Part shown: positions 1-8,013 of the stretch, piece by piece | Layout of the letters: the number at the start of each line of letters is the position of its first letter | Numbering within the stretch: the first letter of the stretch is position 1 | Source of the DNA: Competibacter sp963695105 | Lineage (GTDB): Bacteria > Pseudomonadota > Gammaproteobacteria > Competibacterales > Competibacteraceae | Reading direction: 5' to 3' | Assembly: GCA_963695105.1 (NCBI GenBank) | Contig: CAVOGC010000042.1 | Span: forward strand, 1 to 15,903 | Length of the DNA stretch: 15,903 nt | Notes under the pieces: model-generated | The model's input: the letters and a program-made list of their open reading frames with translations, nothing else | What the model was told of the DNA's origin: nothing | Database searches by the model: none | Translations under genes and position numbers: made by a program

Positions 1-1368
1 CATCCGGGTGATCCAGCGGCTCTCGGGCGAGCGTTCGCCAGCTTTTTCCTCGAACTCCATATCGAATTTGGTCAGCACCAGAAACAGCGCGGTCGGCTGT
101 CGCGCCCGCTGTTCCGGCGTGGCGCCGTGGGTGCCGGCGATCCAGTCGTACACCATCTCCGGCAGGGTTTTGACTTCCTGATTGCTGGGACCGATGCACA
201 GCAGCATGCTGGTCAGCTCCTGTTCGGCGCAGTAGCGCTCGAACAGATAGGCCACCTTGCCGCGCAGAAACAGGCTCTGCAAGGCATCGTCGCCCTGGAG
301 GAAAACCGGCAGATCCTTGATCTGCTCGCGGGAGCGGGCGCCGGGAAAGTCGAGCAGGTCGGTGTGTTCGAAGAAATCCCAGGGCTGTTCGGCGATCACG
401 ATGCGCAGTTCGGCGATCAGCGCCGCCACCTCGCTGCGCGGCAAGGTCACCCGCGCGCCGCCCGCGCCGGTCAGGGTCAGGATGCCGCCGCCGCCCGCGC
501 CCAGCCCTTTCAGGGTCTGCACGTCGATCAGGCTCTGCTCGCGGGGCAACAGCGCGTCCAGCCCGGCACAGGCTTCGCTGGCAAAATTCAGCCCCTGCAA
601 GCCAGTGTAGAGGCGAGTATAGAGCTGACTGAAGGCGTCCACTCCACCCCAGATCACGCCGAACAGGCGGGCGCGATCCTGAATCCGCAGCCGGGGCGCC
701 AGTTGCGCCGCCTGCTCCCAATAGCCGTGCCGCAGTAGCCGGACCCGCTCTTGGCCCTTGAAATAGCGCTCGAAATAGGCTTGCAGGTCGAACACGTCCT
801 CGGCGGTCAGCGGATCGACCGGCTGGGCCTGCGCCGCCGGAATCAGTCCGTCCAGCAGCTCAGTCAACTGAGCCTGGCCGAGCGGCTCATCCTCGCTGTG
901 GTCGCAATCGGCGTAATAGGTGTTGCCGAGGATCTTGACCAGATCGGTCTGGCTCAGCAGCCGCATTTGCACCGGCGCGGCCGGCGTCACCTCGAACCCC
1001 GGCTTCAGGCTGAAACGGGTCACCAGGCCGGTGGATTCGCGCCCGCCTTCCGGGTTGATTTCGCGGATGAAGTCGATCTTCCGGCCGGCGAAATCGGCCA
1101 GCAGCGGCGCGGTGCCCTTGCGGGCCAGGGCCGAGATCAGATAGGACTTGCCCGACTGGCTGGGACCGAACACCCCCGCGCACATCGGCCGGCGCACGGC
1201 CTGCTCCAGCCGGCGGGCCTGGGCGTTGAGACGGCGGAATTCCTTGGTCAAACCAGCCTTTTCCTGACGAACCCGCTCGGAGTTGTCATCCAGCCAGGTC
1301 AGAAATTCGGCGCCGACCCGCTCCAGGGTCTGGCAAGCGTTGCTGAGAGTGGCGTCGTTGGCGGTCAT
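1..1368 (-). CDS. srfC: SrfC-family dynamin-like GTPase (N-terminal 456 residues, runs off the left edge)
   Basis: The minus-strand frame is open from an ATG at 1368 to the window edge, with no stop in the stretches I translated. The protein begins MTANDATLSNACQ. A long charged helical stretch (about residues 15-60) is followed by a P-loop, GPSQSGKS at 68-75. A DFPG at 340-343, preceded by hydrophobic residues, fits the GTPase G3 motif, and TKFD at 433-436 fits G4. This is the layout of the SrfC putative virulence factor family, whose members look like dynamin-type NTPases. Salmonella srfC was named as an SsrB-regulated gene, but its biochemical role is unknown. No in-frame ATG or GTG lies in the roughly 80 bp upstream that I read, so 1368 is the preferred start, although no strong ribosome binding site precedes it. 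The partner gene srfB lies 6.7 kb upstream. The C-terminal part is missing, so total length cannot be judged. Family call fairly sure; function unknown. Confidence 0.78.
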   Translation of the reverse strand, partial: MTANDATLSNACQTLERVGAEFLTWLDDNSERVRQEKAGLTKEFRRLNAQARRLEQAVRRPMCAGVFGPSQSGKSYLISALARKGTAPLLADFAGRKIDFIREINPEGGRESTGLVTRFSLKPGFEVTPAAPVQMRLLSQTDLVKILGNTYYADCDHSEDEPLGQAQLTELLDGLIPAAQAQPVDPLTAEDVFDLQAYFERYFKGQERVRLLRHGYWEQAAQLAPRLRIQDRARLFGVIWGGVDAFSQLYTRLYTGLQGLNFASEACAGLDALLPREQSLIDVQTLKGLGAGGGGILTLTGAGGARVTLPRSEVAALIAELRIVIAEQPWDFFEHTDLLDFPGARSREQIKDLPVFLQGDDALQSLFLRGKVAYLFERYCAEQELTSMLLCIGPSNQEVKTLPEMVYDWIAGTHGATPEQRARQPTALFLVLTKFDMEFEEKAGERSPESRWITRM

Positions 1369-1556
1369 GATGGCTTCGCTGGCGGTGGAGTCGTTGGCCT
1401 TGTGGACGATTGTAGCGCAGCCAGTCGGATCGTTTGCGGTAAATGAACGCCCGTCGGGCGCGGCGTCTGTCCCCAGAGTTAGTCAGAATAATGTTGCGCG
1501 AACACGCCGGGATCACCCTTTAGCCGACCCTCGCGCGCCGTTTAAGCACAACGCGA

Positions 1557-1856
1557 TCAACCGCCATCGATCCGGGTCTGTGATCGCCGGCGCAAGATGC
1601 GCCTTAGCAGCGCGCTCCCACCCAACACGAGCGCGGCGGAGACCATCAAGCACACGACCAACCACACCATGATTTCCGCATTTGCCGTCGTTTCGGCCCC
1701 TTCAAGGGCCAAGCGCTCATGCAGGGCGCTCCATACGCGGTGGGGTACGAGGCGCAGGATTCGGCCGCCCATCTCGGTCGTGTGCAGGGCGCGCGCAAGG
1801 AGCAGCGCCCCCAAGACGATTGCCGCGAGTTTAAGGATAATGCTGATCGCCCGCAT
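1557..1856 (-). CDS. Small two-helix inner-membrane protein, candidate immunity protein for the DUF2778 gene
   Basis: This is a 99-residue protein with an ATG at 1856 preceded by GGAG about eight bases upstream. It starts 28 bp after the stop of the DUF2778 gene, so the two are almost certainly co-transcribed. Two hydrophobic segments (about residues 5-23 and 62-86) flank a loop of about 38 residues. The basic C-terminus (RRILRRRSQTR) and the short basic N-terminus predict both ends in the cytoplasm and the loop in the periplasm. I do not recognise a family. A small periplasm-facing membrane protein directly behind a peptidoglycan-targeting enzyme is what an immunity protein would look like, but that role is inferred from position and topology only. 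It could equally be an unrelated membrane protein. Confidence 0.6.
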   Translation of the reverse strand: MRAISIILKLAAIVLGALLLARALHTTEMGGRILRLVPHRVWSALHERLALEGAETTANAEIMVWLVVCLMVSAALVLGGSALLRRILRRRSQTRIDGG

Positions 1857-1884
1857 GGGGCTGCTCCGTTACATCGCCGCGAAA

Positions 1885-2403
1885 TTACGCCAGAGCCGTA
1901 TCGCCAGAGCCGCGGCGGTAACGCGGATCCAGCGTGTCCACGAGAATACCGACATCGACGGTGCCGTAGGTCCGGGTCCGAGTGCCCGGAATGTGGGCGA
2001 CTGGCTGCGCCAGCAGATAGGCCCGCATGGTGTCGAACTCGCCGCGGTACTCAAGCGTAATGCACCCGAGGCTGATGCCGCGCGGCCCTTTGGGATGGAG
2101 CCGGAACTCACCGCGTCGGACACCGTCCACGAAGGTTTGGTCGTCGAGTACGCCGTCTTCACGCCAAAGCGCAAACCAGATGTCGCGGTCCGCGATCCAA
2201 TCCAGGAGCGGGCCAAGCGTGCCACCGCTCTGACGATCGACGATATAGTAGCGCCCGGTCGGAATGGAGCCATCGTTGGGGACGTTCCCCGAACCCGGAT
2301 TGTTGCGATGCGGTCCGTTGCCCGAGAAAGCAGTGCAATGCACCCCGTGGTAGGTAAAAGACGTGAACAGCATACCGTTCAAAATGAATGTACAGTTCAC
2401 CAT
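1885..2403 (-). CDS. DUF2778 (Tlde1-like) L,D-transpeptidase-fold protein, putative peptidoglycan-targeting effector
   Basis: A 172-residue single-domain protein. I chose the ATG at 2403 because GGGAGG sits nine bases upstream; the frame is open further upstream (to 2547), but that extension is low-complexity and not needed. The N-terminal half has the DUF2778 pattern: a short beta-rich opening, then a FSGNG..NNP segment and the GSIPTGRYYIVDR stretch. The second half carries the catalytic signature, His103 in FRLHPKG and Ser111-x-Gly113-Cys114 in SLGCITLE, equivalent to the His/Cys pair of YkuD-type L,D-transpeptidases. DUF2778 includes Tlde1, a Salmonella type VI effector that acts on peptidoglycan tetrapeptides. 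No signal peptide is visible, which fits delivery by a secretion machine, but no VgrG, Hcp or PAAR gene is in this window. A small membrane protein gene follows after 28 bp. Family fairly sure; effector role inferred. Confidence 0.75.
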   Translation of the reverse strand: MVNCTFILNGMLFTSFTYHGVHCTAFSGNGPHRNNPGSGNVPNDGSIPTGRYYIVDRQSGGTLGPLLDWIADRDIWFALWREDGVLDDQTFVDGVRRGEFRLHPKGPRGISLGCITLEYRGEFDTMRAYLLAQPVAHIPGTRTRTYGTVDVGILVDTLDPRYRRGSGDTALA

Positions 2404-2473
2404 AATGATTACCCTCCCGAAACACGGCTTGCGCCGCCCAATTAAGGACAGGAAATCCAACCACCTACGCCAA

Positions 2474-2501
2474 GGTATCCTGCCCTCTTGTCCTCGGTCA
2501 A
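2474..2501 (-). promoter_or_regulatory. Weak candidate sigma-70 promoter ahead of the DUF2778 gene
   Basis: The 148-bp gap between the EAL gene stop and the DUF2778 start contains, on the minus strand, TTGACC (2496-2501) and GATACC (2474-2479) separated by 16 bases. The -35 matches consensus at five of six positions; the -10 is poor. It would give the two-gene module its own transcript with a leader of about 65 nt. Read by eye only. Confidence 0.22.
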
Positions 2502-2551
2502 GGCCTTGTTGAGCGCCGTCCAGGGTGAGAGCTCGGGCGCCCTCCATCTGC

Positions 2552-5131
2552 TCAAACCGACAGCCAGCGCGCGACGAACTCGTCTTCCGGCAGCGGCCGG
2601 GCGAAATAGTAGCCTTGGCCGTGGGGACAACCCTCGCGCAGCAGGAAATCCGCCTGCGTTTCGGTTTCGACGCCCTCGGCGAGCACCGACAGGCCCAGAT
2701 TCCCGGCCAACATGATGATGGCGCGGATGATGGCCTCGTTGTTGGCGTCGAGACCGATGTCGGCCACGAAGGATCGGTCGATTTTAAGGCGTTGAATTGG
2801 CAAGCGCTTCAGGTACATCAGCGAGGAATAGCCGGCGCCAAAATCATCCACCGCCAGATGGACGCCGAGCGCGCGGAGATCCCCGAGAAACCGGAACGCA
2901 TCCTCGGCCTTGATGATGAACGACTCGGTAATTTCCATCTCCAGACAGTCGGGCGGCAAGCCGCTTTCGGCGAGAATGCTCTCAATCAGGCCGGTCATAC
3001 CGCCATGCTCGAATTGCCTGATCGAAAGGTTGATGGAAACCCTGCCGATGTTGTACCCCGCCGCGCGCCACGCTTGCAGTTTCGCGCAGGACTCCCGCAG
3101 CACCCACTCTCCCAAGGTGACGATAAAGCCGTTTTCCTCGGCGAGCGGGATGAACTTCCCCGGCGGGATCAGCCCCAGTTCGGGATGGTTCCAGCGAACC
3201 AGCGCTTCGGCGCCGATCAGCGCGCCGTTGGCCATATCCACCTGCGGCTGAAAATAGACGACCAACTCGCCGTTCTTCACCGTGCGCCGCAGCATCGCTT
3301 CAAGACGCAGACGGTCGAGGGCGCGGGCGGTTATCTCTCTGTTGTATAGATGGTAGTTATTGCGGCCCTTGGCCTTGGCCTGATACATGGCGGCGTCGGC
3401 GTTCTTGACCAGTTCGCCGCAATCCTGGCCATCGACCGGGTAATAGCTGATGCCGATACTGGCGGAAATATGGATTTCATGTTTCGCCACCAGCAACGGC
3501 TTTTCGAAGATGGCCAGCAGCTTGCCGGCCACCATGGTGGCATCTTGATTGCCGCCGATATCCTCGATGAGCAGGATGAATTCGTCGCCGCCCAGCCGCG
3601 CCAACGTGTCGCTGGCGCGAACCGTCTTGCGCAGTTCATCGGCCACCATCCGCAGCAATTGATCGCCAAGCTGATGGCCCAGGGTATCGTTGACATCCTT
3701 GAAGTGGTCCAGATCGATGAACAGCACGGCCAGGCGGGTATTTTCGCGGGCCGCGCGCAGAATGCCCTGGGTCAGGCGGTCGTTGAACAGGACCCGATTC
3801 GGCAGCTCGGTCAGCGGGTCGTGATGGGCGAGGAAGATGAGTTGCCGCTCGAAGTTCTTGATTGTCGCGATGTCGGTGAAAACGCCGACGTAGTGGGTCA
3901 CGCGGCCCACCCAGTCCTTCACCGTGCTAATGGAGAGCAGTTCTGGATAAATCTCGCCGTTCTTGCGGCGGTTCCAGATCTCGCCACGCCATTTGCCGTC
4001 CTGCTCGATGCTCCGCCACATCCGTTGGAAAAACGCCGCGTCGTGCCGGCCGGACTGTATGAGCTTGGGTTTCCGACCCAACACTTCCTCGGCGGCATAA
4101 CCGGTGATCTCGCTAAATGCTGGATTGATCGCCAGAATGATCTGATCGGGATCGGTGATCACGATCCCCTCGGCGGCGCTTTCGAAGACGCTCGCCACCA
4201 GCCGCAGCCGCTCGCGCCCCTGCTTTTGCTCGGTCAGATCGCTGTAGATCCAGACGCTCCCTTCCTGGGGCCGGCTCGCATCCAGCGCCCGGCCATTCAG
4301 GCACCCCCAGAACCGATCGCCACCCTTGCGCTTCAGCCACAGTTCTTCCACATAGGTCTCGCCGCGTCCCACGGCGCTGTAGGCGCGTTCGCCGATGGCC
4401 TGATATTCCTCCGCGGTCGAATACAGAATTTGGGTCTTATGGCCGAGCATCTCGCCTTCCCCGTAGCCAAACAACTCCTCGAAGCGGCGGTTGCACAGGG
4501 TAATCACGCGCTGCCTGAGCAGCACGATGCCGACCAGTACGTTATCGAGAATGGCCTCCCGTTGCGCCAGCAGGGATTTGAGGCGCGCTTCATCCCGTTT
4601 GCGCTGGGTGATATCGCGGGCGACCGACAGCACCGCCGGCCCCTCGGCCAGCAGGATGCTGCTCGACGTCACCTCGACCTCGACCGGGGAACCATCCACC
4701 CGCAGATGGCGCTGCTCCATGGCGGGCAACAGGATCGGCTGGTCGGAGTCCCGCACCGCCCGCAGGCGTTGCGCCACCGTCTCGTGGTCATCCGGGTGAA
4801 TCCGCTCCGTCCACGGCAAACCCAGCAACCGTTCTTCGCTTTCGGCGCCGAACAGGCGCAGCGCCGAGCGGTTGGCCATCGTCATGACGCCGTCTCGATG
4901 CACGAAAATAGCGTCCGGCGACAAATCCAGCAGCGTGCGATAACGTTTTTCGCTTTCCAGCAGGGACTGTTCGGCCGTCTTGCGGTCGTCGATATCGCGC
5001 ACCACCACCACCAAACGCCGCGCGGCGCCGATCCGGGCGGCGCGGACATTCGCCTCGACCCAGAACCGGCGACCGCCGGCATCCCGGGCGCGGCACTCGA
5101 AGCACTGTGGCTTCGCCCTGTTCGAACGCAC
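2552..5131 (-). CDS. C-terminal part of the frameshifted c-di-GMP protein: PAS repeats, GGDEF and EAL
   Basis: This frame (859 codons from a GTG at 5131) carries the output half of the gene that starts at 6806. Numbered on the repaired 1417-residue protein, it holds the end of PAS 2 (from about 567), PAS 3 (620-736), PAS 4 (752-862), PAS 5 (869-986), GGDEF (988-1148) and EAL (1163-1411). The active-site GGDEF is intact at 1072-1076, with the inhibitory-site RxxD (RASD, 1063-1066) exactly five residues before it. The phosphodiesterase side keeps EALVRW, the SINLS asparagine, EITES, VDDFGAGYS, LKIDRSF and AEGVET. Both c-di-GMP synthesis and hydrolysis are therefore possible from the residues. 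In many such fusions one activity dominates, and this cannot be told here. The GTG at 5131 falls inside a PAS domain and is probably not a natural start. Read alone, this product would be cytosolic and lack the sensory domain. Confidence 0.85.
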   Translation of the reverse strand: MRSNRAKPQCFECRARDAGGRRFWVEANVRAARIGAARRLVVVVRDIDDRKTAEQSLLESEKRYRTLLDLSPDAIFVHRDGVMTMANRSALRLFGAESEERLLGLPWTERIHPDDHETVAQRLRAVRDSDQPILLPAMEQRHLRVDGSPVEVEVTSSSILLAEGPAVLSVARDITQRKRDEARLKSLLAQREAILDNVLVGIVLLRQRVITLCNRRFEELFGYGEGEMLGHKTQILYSTAEEYQAIGERAYSAVGRGETYVEELWLKRKGGDRFWGCLNGRALDASRPQEGSVWIYSDLTEQKQGRERLRLVASVFESAAEGIVITDPDQIILAINPAFSEITGYAAEEVLGRKPKLIQSGRHDAAFFQRMWRSIEQDGKWRGEIWNRRKNGEIYPELLSISTVKDWVGRVTHYVGVFTDIATIKNFERQLIFLAHHDPLTELPNRVLFNDRLTQGILRAARENTRLAVLFIDLDHFKDVNDTLGHQLGDQLLRMVADELRKTVRASDTLARLGGDEFILLIEDIGGNQDATMVAGKLLAIFEKPLLVAKHEIHISASIGISYYPVDGQDCGELVKNADAAMYQAKAKGRNNYHLYNREITARALDRLRLEAMLRRTVKNGELVVYFQPQVDMANGALIGAEALVRWNHPELGLIPPGKFIPLAEENGFIVTLGEWVLRESCAKLQAWRAAGYNIGRVSINLSIRQFEHGGMTGLIESILAESGLPPDCLEMEITESFIIKAEDAFRFLGDLRALGVHLAVDDFGAGYSSLMYLKRLPIQRLKIDRSFVADIGLDANNEAIIRAIIMLAGNLGLSVLAEGVETETQADFLLREGCPHGQGYYFARPLPEDEFVARWLSV

Positions 5132-6806
5132 GCGCCAACCGGCTTAGCGCCGCGTGCTGGGTGGGTTTATCCTCCGCGCAGAGCGCGCCGAAGCTTAGGC
5201 GCCGAAAAGCGCCCCGGCTGTAGCCGAACATTTCGCTCGCGCTGGCGTTGGCACACAGAATTTCTCCGCTCTGGCCGTCCTGGAAAAATACGGCGTCGTT
5301 GAGCGAATCGACGATGGCTTCAAACCGTTCCTCGTTCTCGTAAAGCGCCAGTTCGGCCGACTTGAATTCGGTGATATCCCAAACAATGGCGATAACATCG
5401 GTCCCGGCATTTTCCTCAAACGCTTGCCCGCGCACCATGAACCACGCCGCGCCACCGTCCGGGTCCGGGCTGCGAAACTCGGCCAGGAACCGGCCGCGCG
5501 CCGCGCCGGCCTGCCCGATAATCCCCTCAACTCGCTCGCGATCTTCCCGGTGCGTCAGCGCCAGCAGGTCGGCGGAAACCGGTTCCTCGGCCGTGGCCGA
5601 CCACTCGAAGAACCGCATCCGGGCCGCGTCCAAGGCCGTTTGCAGGCGGGCATGGTGCTCGCGCAACAAACGTTCGTTCGCGCAAATCCGCGCCTGAAGC
5701 CGATTGAAGCTGGCGATGAGCCGGCCGATTTCATCGTGCGTCCGTACCGGCAGCGGTTCCAGGGCGCGTTCGCCGCCGGTCATCTCGCCCAGCGCGGCGG
5801 TGGCTTCCCGCAGCGGCTTGAGCCATCGGCGGGTCACCCCCACGGCTAGCAGCGGCACAGCCACCGACAGGAAAAGCGCCGCTCCCAAGATGGTGTTTTG
5901 GATGGCTCTGACCGGTGCAAACGCCTCGGCGGTCGGCAACAACACCCCCACGGTCAGCCAGCCCGTCGCCGGAACGCGGCGGCTGGAAGACAGCTCTTCA
6001 ACGCCTCGGGAACTCACCGCGATGCCGGCATCCCCGTGACCGGCCATGTGGCGGTCGTGAATCCGGTTGACGCCCGGAGCGGGGATCGGCTGAAGGATGC
6101 GAGTGGGGTCGGTCGCGGCCACGAACCGCCCGCTCCTGGGATCGATGAGCAGAACGCCGCCGTGCTCGCCGCCGTAGGTCCCGGTAATCCGGCTGACGAA
6201 GCTGGTGGCTTCGAGGTCGGTTATGCCCACCAGCACTCCCGCCGCCCGACCGGAGGCCGCCACGACCGGCGCGGCGATGACCATCGACCGATGCCCGGAC
6301 AGCGTGCCCGCCAGCGGTACGTTGACGGCCGCTTTATCCCGCGCCAGCGTGGCGATAAGGTCATCGCGGGCAAGGTTCCGGCCGACCCGACCGGGCACGG
6401 CCGGAGCATCGGCCAAAACGACGCCATTGGCATCGAGCGCGAGCAGGCCGCCGTTGAACAGTGTGGCGATGGCTGGATGGTCTTGCAGAAAGGCGTTCAG
6501 TTGCTCCGGCAAACCGTACAGATTCCGCTTGCCGGCCACTTGGGCCAGGTCGTCGATCAACTGAACGCGCAGGCGGATTTCCTGGTCGAGGCTTTCCGCG
6601 ATTACCGAAACGGCCGAAAGCTGGTGGGCGGCCAGCAGGCGTTCCAGATGCTGCTTGAGGGAAAAATCGGCGAAGAGGGCCAGCCCCCAGATGACCGCGA
6701 GCAACAACGCCAGCACAAACAGCGGGAATTTAAAGGCAAGGCTCAGATGGCGCGGCGCAAGCGTTCGACTCCGGCCGAGAAGGCCTGATAGAGTCTCATA
6801 TTGCAT
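4788..6806 (-). CDS. N-terminal part of the frameshifted c-di-GMP protein: Cache, HAMP and PAS sensor
   Basis: The frame begins at ATG 6806 (ACGGA nearby upstream) and is meaningful only to about 5109; after that it reads out-of-frame, Arg/Pro-rich sequence to a stop at 4788. The first 566 residues show a membrane segment (26-47), a periplasmic Cache-type sensor (about 50-295, with DLEATSFVSRITGTYGG and LLIDPRSGRFVAATDP), a second membrane segment (304-325), a HAMP linker (326-378, ending THDEIGRLIASFNRL), a first PAS/PAC (about 396-484, ending VWDITEFKSAE) and the first half of PAS 2 (from 493, ERFEAIVDSLNDAVFF). The ligand is unknown; Cache domains often bind small metabolites such as amino or carboxylic acids. 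It continues into the frame ending at 2552 after a single-base slip, so the two parts are one gene. Confidence 0.8.
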   Translation of the reverse strand: MQYETLSGLLGRSRTLAPRHLSLAFKFPLFVLALLLAVIWGLALFADFSLKQHLERLLAAHQLSAVSVIAESLDQEIRLRVQLIDDLAQVAGKRNLYGLPEQLNAFLQDHPAIATLFNGGLLALDANGVVLADAPAVPGRVGRNLARDDLIATLARDKAAVNVPLAGTLSGHRSMVIAAPVVAASGRAAGVLVGITDLEATSFVSRITGTYGGEHGGVLLIDPRSGRFVAATDPTRILQPIPAPGVNRIHDRHMAGHGDAGIAVSSRGVEELSSSRRVPATGWLTVGVLLPTAEAFAPVRAIQNTILGAALFLSVAVPLLAVGVTRRWLKPLREATAALGEMTGGERALEPLPVRTHDEIGRLIASFNRLQARICANERLLREHHARLQTALDAARMRFFEWSATAEEPVSADLLALTHREDRERVEGIIGQAGAARGRFLAEFRSPDPDGGAAWFMVRGQAFEENAGTDVIAIVWDITEFKSAELALYENEERFEAIVDSLNDAVFFQDGQSGEILCANASASEMFGYSRGAFRRLSFGALCAEDKPTQHAALSRLARAFEQGEATVLRVPRPGCRRSPVLGRGECPRRPDRRRAAFGGGGARYRRPQDGRTVPAGKRKTLSHAAGFVAGRYFRASRRRHDDGQPLGAAPVRRRKRRTVAGFAVDGADSPG
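5105..5111 (-). other. Single-base frameshift inside PAS domain 2
   Basis: On the minus strand the codons run GGC GAA GCC, then a base (A at 5108), then CAG TGC TTC GAG TGC. Dropping that one base joins ...AFEQGEA to QCFECRARDAGGRRFWVEA, which completes a normal PAS/PAC ending (VVVVRDIDDRKTAEQ). The full span 2552-6806 is 4255 bases; minus one it is 1418 codons, so one extra base fully explains the break. No slippery heptamer is present, so programmed frameshifting is unlikely. It is either a real inactivating mutation or a sequencing/assembly error. Confidence 0.85.
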
Positions 6807-6826
6807 ACAGATTCCGTCTCAACCCG

Positions 6827-6870
6827 GAAATGGGTGTAGTGCATTTTAACCCATTTCGGCATCGTTTCCA
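6827..6870 (-). promoter_or_regulatory. Candidate promoter with an overlapping inverted repeat ahead of the c-di-GMP gene
   Basis: In the 82-bp gap after the DUF3592 gene, the minus strand has TGGAAA (6865-6870) and TAAAAT (6843-6848) with 16 bases between them, a reasonable sigma-70 fit. A perfect 9-bp inverted repeat, GAAATGGGT (6827-6835) and ACCCATTTC (6849-6857), brackets the -10 element with a 13-base centre. Its arms lengthen by two or three bases if one bulge is allowed. It could be an operator or a leader stem-loop just before the start at 6806. Activity not shown. Confidence 0.35.
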
Positions 6871-6888
6871 GGTTTGACGGTAAGTTAT

Positions 6889-8013
6889 TCAGCGCGGCTT
6901 TGCCCAAGCGCGAAACACCCGCCTCTGTTTGCGAAATTCCCAGACCGCCGCCACGCCGATCAGCGCCAAAAATCCGAACAGCCCGAGCAGCAGCAGCAGG
7001 TCCCGCCTCGCCGTTTCCAGCAGCGTCTCGCACTCTCCGACGCGACCGGACTCCAGCACCGCGCGGGCCGGATCGGCCGGATCGTAACCGACCTCGACCG
7101 GCGCCCCGGCCGGATACCGGGCCAGCCGCGCTTCGGCCGCTTGCCTTTCCAGACTGGGCGGCTGGCAGAAACTCAGGCGGTCGCCACGATAGGCGGTTCC
7201 CGCCACGACGTACTCGAACTCGACCCGCGCCCGATAGCCGGTCACCGAGGTCTTCCCCCGGGGAATCCGCAAGGTGACCACCGAGCCGTCGCGCACCGTG
7301 CCCGCTGTCCGGGGCCAGTTTTCGCTGACGACGGCGGCCTGCCGGGCCTGGTCGAGCCGCTGATATTCCCGATAGTCGCCGACCGCGAGCACCGCCAACA
7401 CCACGGTTCCGAGCACGATCAGGCCCAGCGCCGCCGCCGTCATCCATCCCATCTGGCGGCGATAGCTTTCCAAAGCGACCAGCTTGCCCAACAAGGCGCC
7501 ACCGTTGTCCTGAAGCGCCACCAGTTCGTGGTTAGGCTCCAGCCTGGAGCAATACAACTGGACCGTCAGCTCGTGTCGCGGCGCGCGGTCCCAGCGCTGC
7601 GCCGGATCGAGCAGCGCGAAAACCGGTCCAACCGACGGCGGCTTGGCTCGCGGCGTTTCGGGATGCACCGCCACCAGCGTTCCGATCCGGCTGGCCAGGC
7701 CGGTCGACACCAGTCGGGCGCTCGTCGGCGCGCTCTCCCGCAGTATTTGGCTGGCCGCGCTCAAACGCCGCGCCTGCCGGCGCTCCAGATGCCACAGCAG
7801 GCCGCCCACCAGCGCCATCGACGGCAACATCACCAGACCCGCAACCGCGAAGATCAACAGGTTGACCATATCGCGGTTGGTCAGGGCGAAGGTCATCATG
7901 AACACCAGGACGCCGGCCATGCCCATAAAGAACAGCAGCCCCAGCAGGCGCAGGCGCCGACGGTGCGCGGCGGCCAGTTTTTGCAGGCTGGGATGCAGGG
8001 GAATTTCATTCAC
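6889..8013 (-). CDS. DUF3592-containing integral membrane protein downstream of srfB
   Basis: A 374-residue protein from a GTG at 8013 (MNEIPLHPSLQKL...), with GGAG 11 bases upstream. A TTG at 8049, directly after the srfB stop, would add 12 residues and is the alternative start. Two hydrophobic segments come first (about 22-44 and 49-76), then a soluble stretch of about 110 residues, a third segment (190-212), a DUF3592 domain (about 228-325) and a fourth segment (338-358) with a basic tail. The DUF3592 signature is visible as WPRTAGTV at its start, VEFEYVVAGTAYRGDRLSF in the middle and PVEVGYDPADPARAVLE at the end. The function of DUF3592 is unknown; the domain is common between two membrane helices. 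It lies 36 bp behind srfB and is very probably in its operon, so it may be the membrane partner of SrfB. Confidence 0.75.
   Translation of the reverse strand: MNEIPLHPSLQKLAAAHRRRLRLLGLLFFMGMAGVLVFMMTFALTNRDMVNLLIFAVAGLVMLPSMALVGGLLWHLERRQARRLSAASQILRESAPTSARLVSTGLASRIGTLVAVHPETPRAKPPSVGPVFALLDPAQRWDRAPRHELTVQLYCSRLEPNHELVALQDNGGALLGKLVALESYRRQMGWMTAAALGLIVLGTVVLAVLAVGDYREYQRLDQARQAAVVSENWPRTAGTVRDGSVVTLRIPRGKTSVTGYRARVEFEYVVAGTAYRGDRLSFCQPPSLERQAAEARLARYPAGAPVEVGYDPADPARAVLESGRVGECETLLETARRDLLLLLGLFGFLALIGVAAVWEFRKQRRVFRAWAKPR

Noticed and set aside
127..1446. Plus-strand frames 127-738 and 751-1446
   Set aside because: Opposite the SrfC frame, which has P-loop, DFPG and TKFD motifs in order; the plus-strand products are Gln/Ala/Gly-rich shadows.
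1597..2445. 282-codon plus-strand frame
   Set aside because: It covers the DUF2778 gene and the small membrane gene, both with good ribosome binding sites and recognisable or membrane-like products on the minus strand.
3350..5302. 650-codon open frame on the plus strand
   Set aside because: It is antisense to the PAS-GGDEF-EAL coding region, whose motifs are unmistakable; high-GC codon bias opens the opposite frame. Its product has no recognisable domain.
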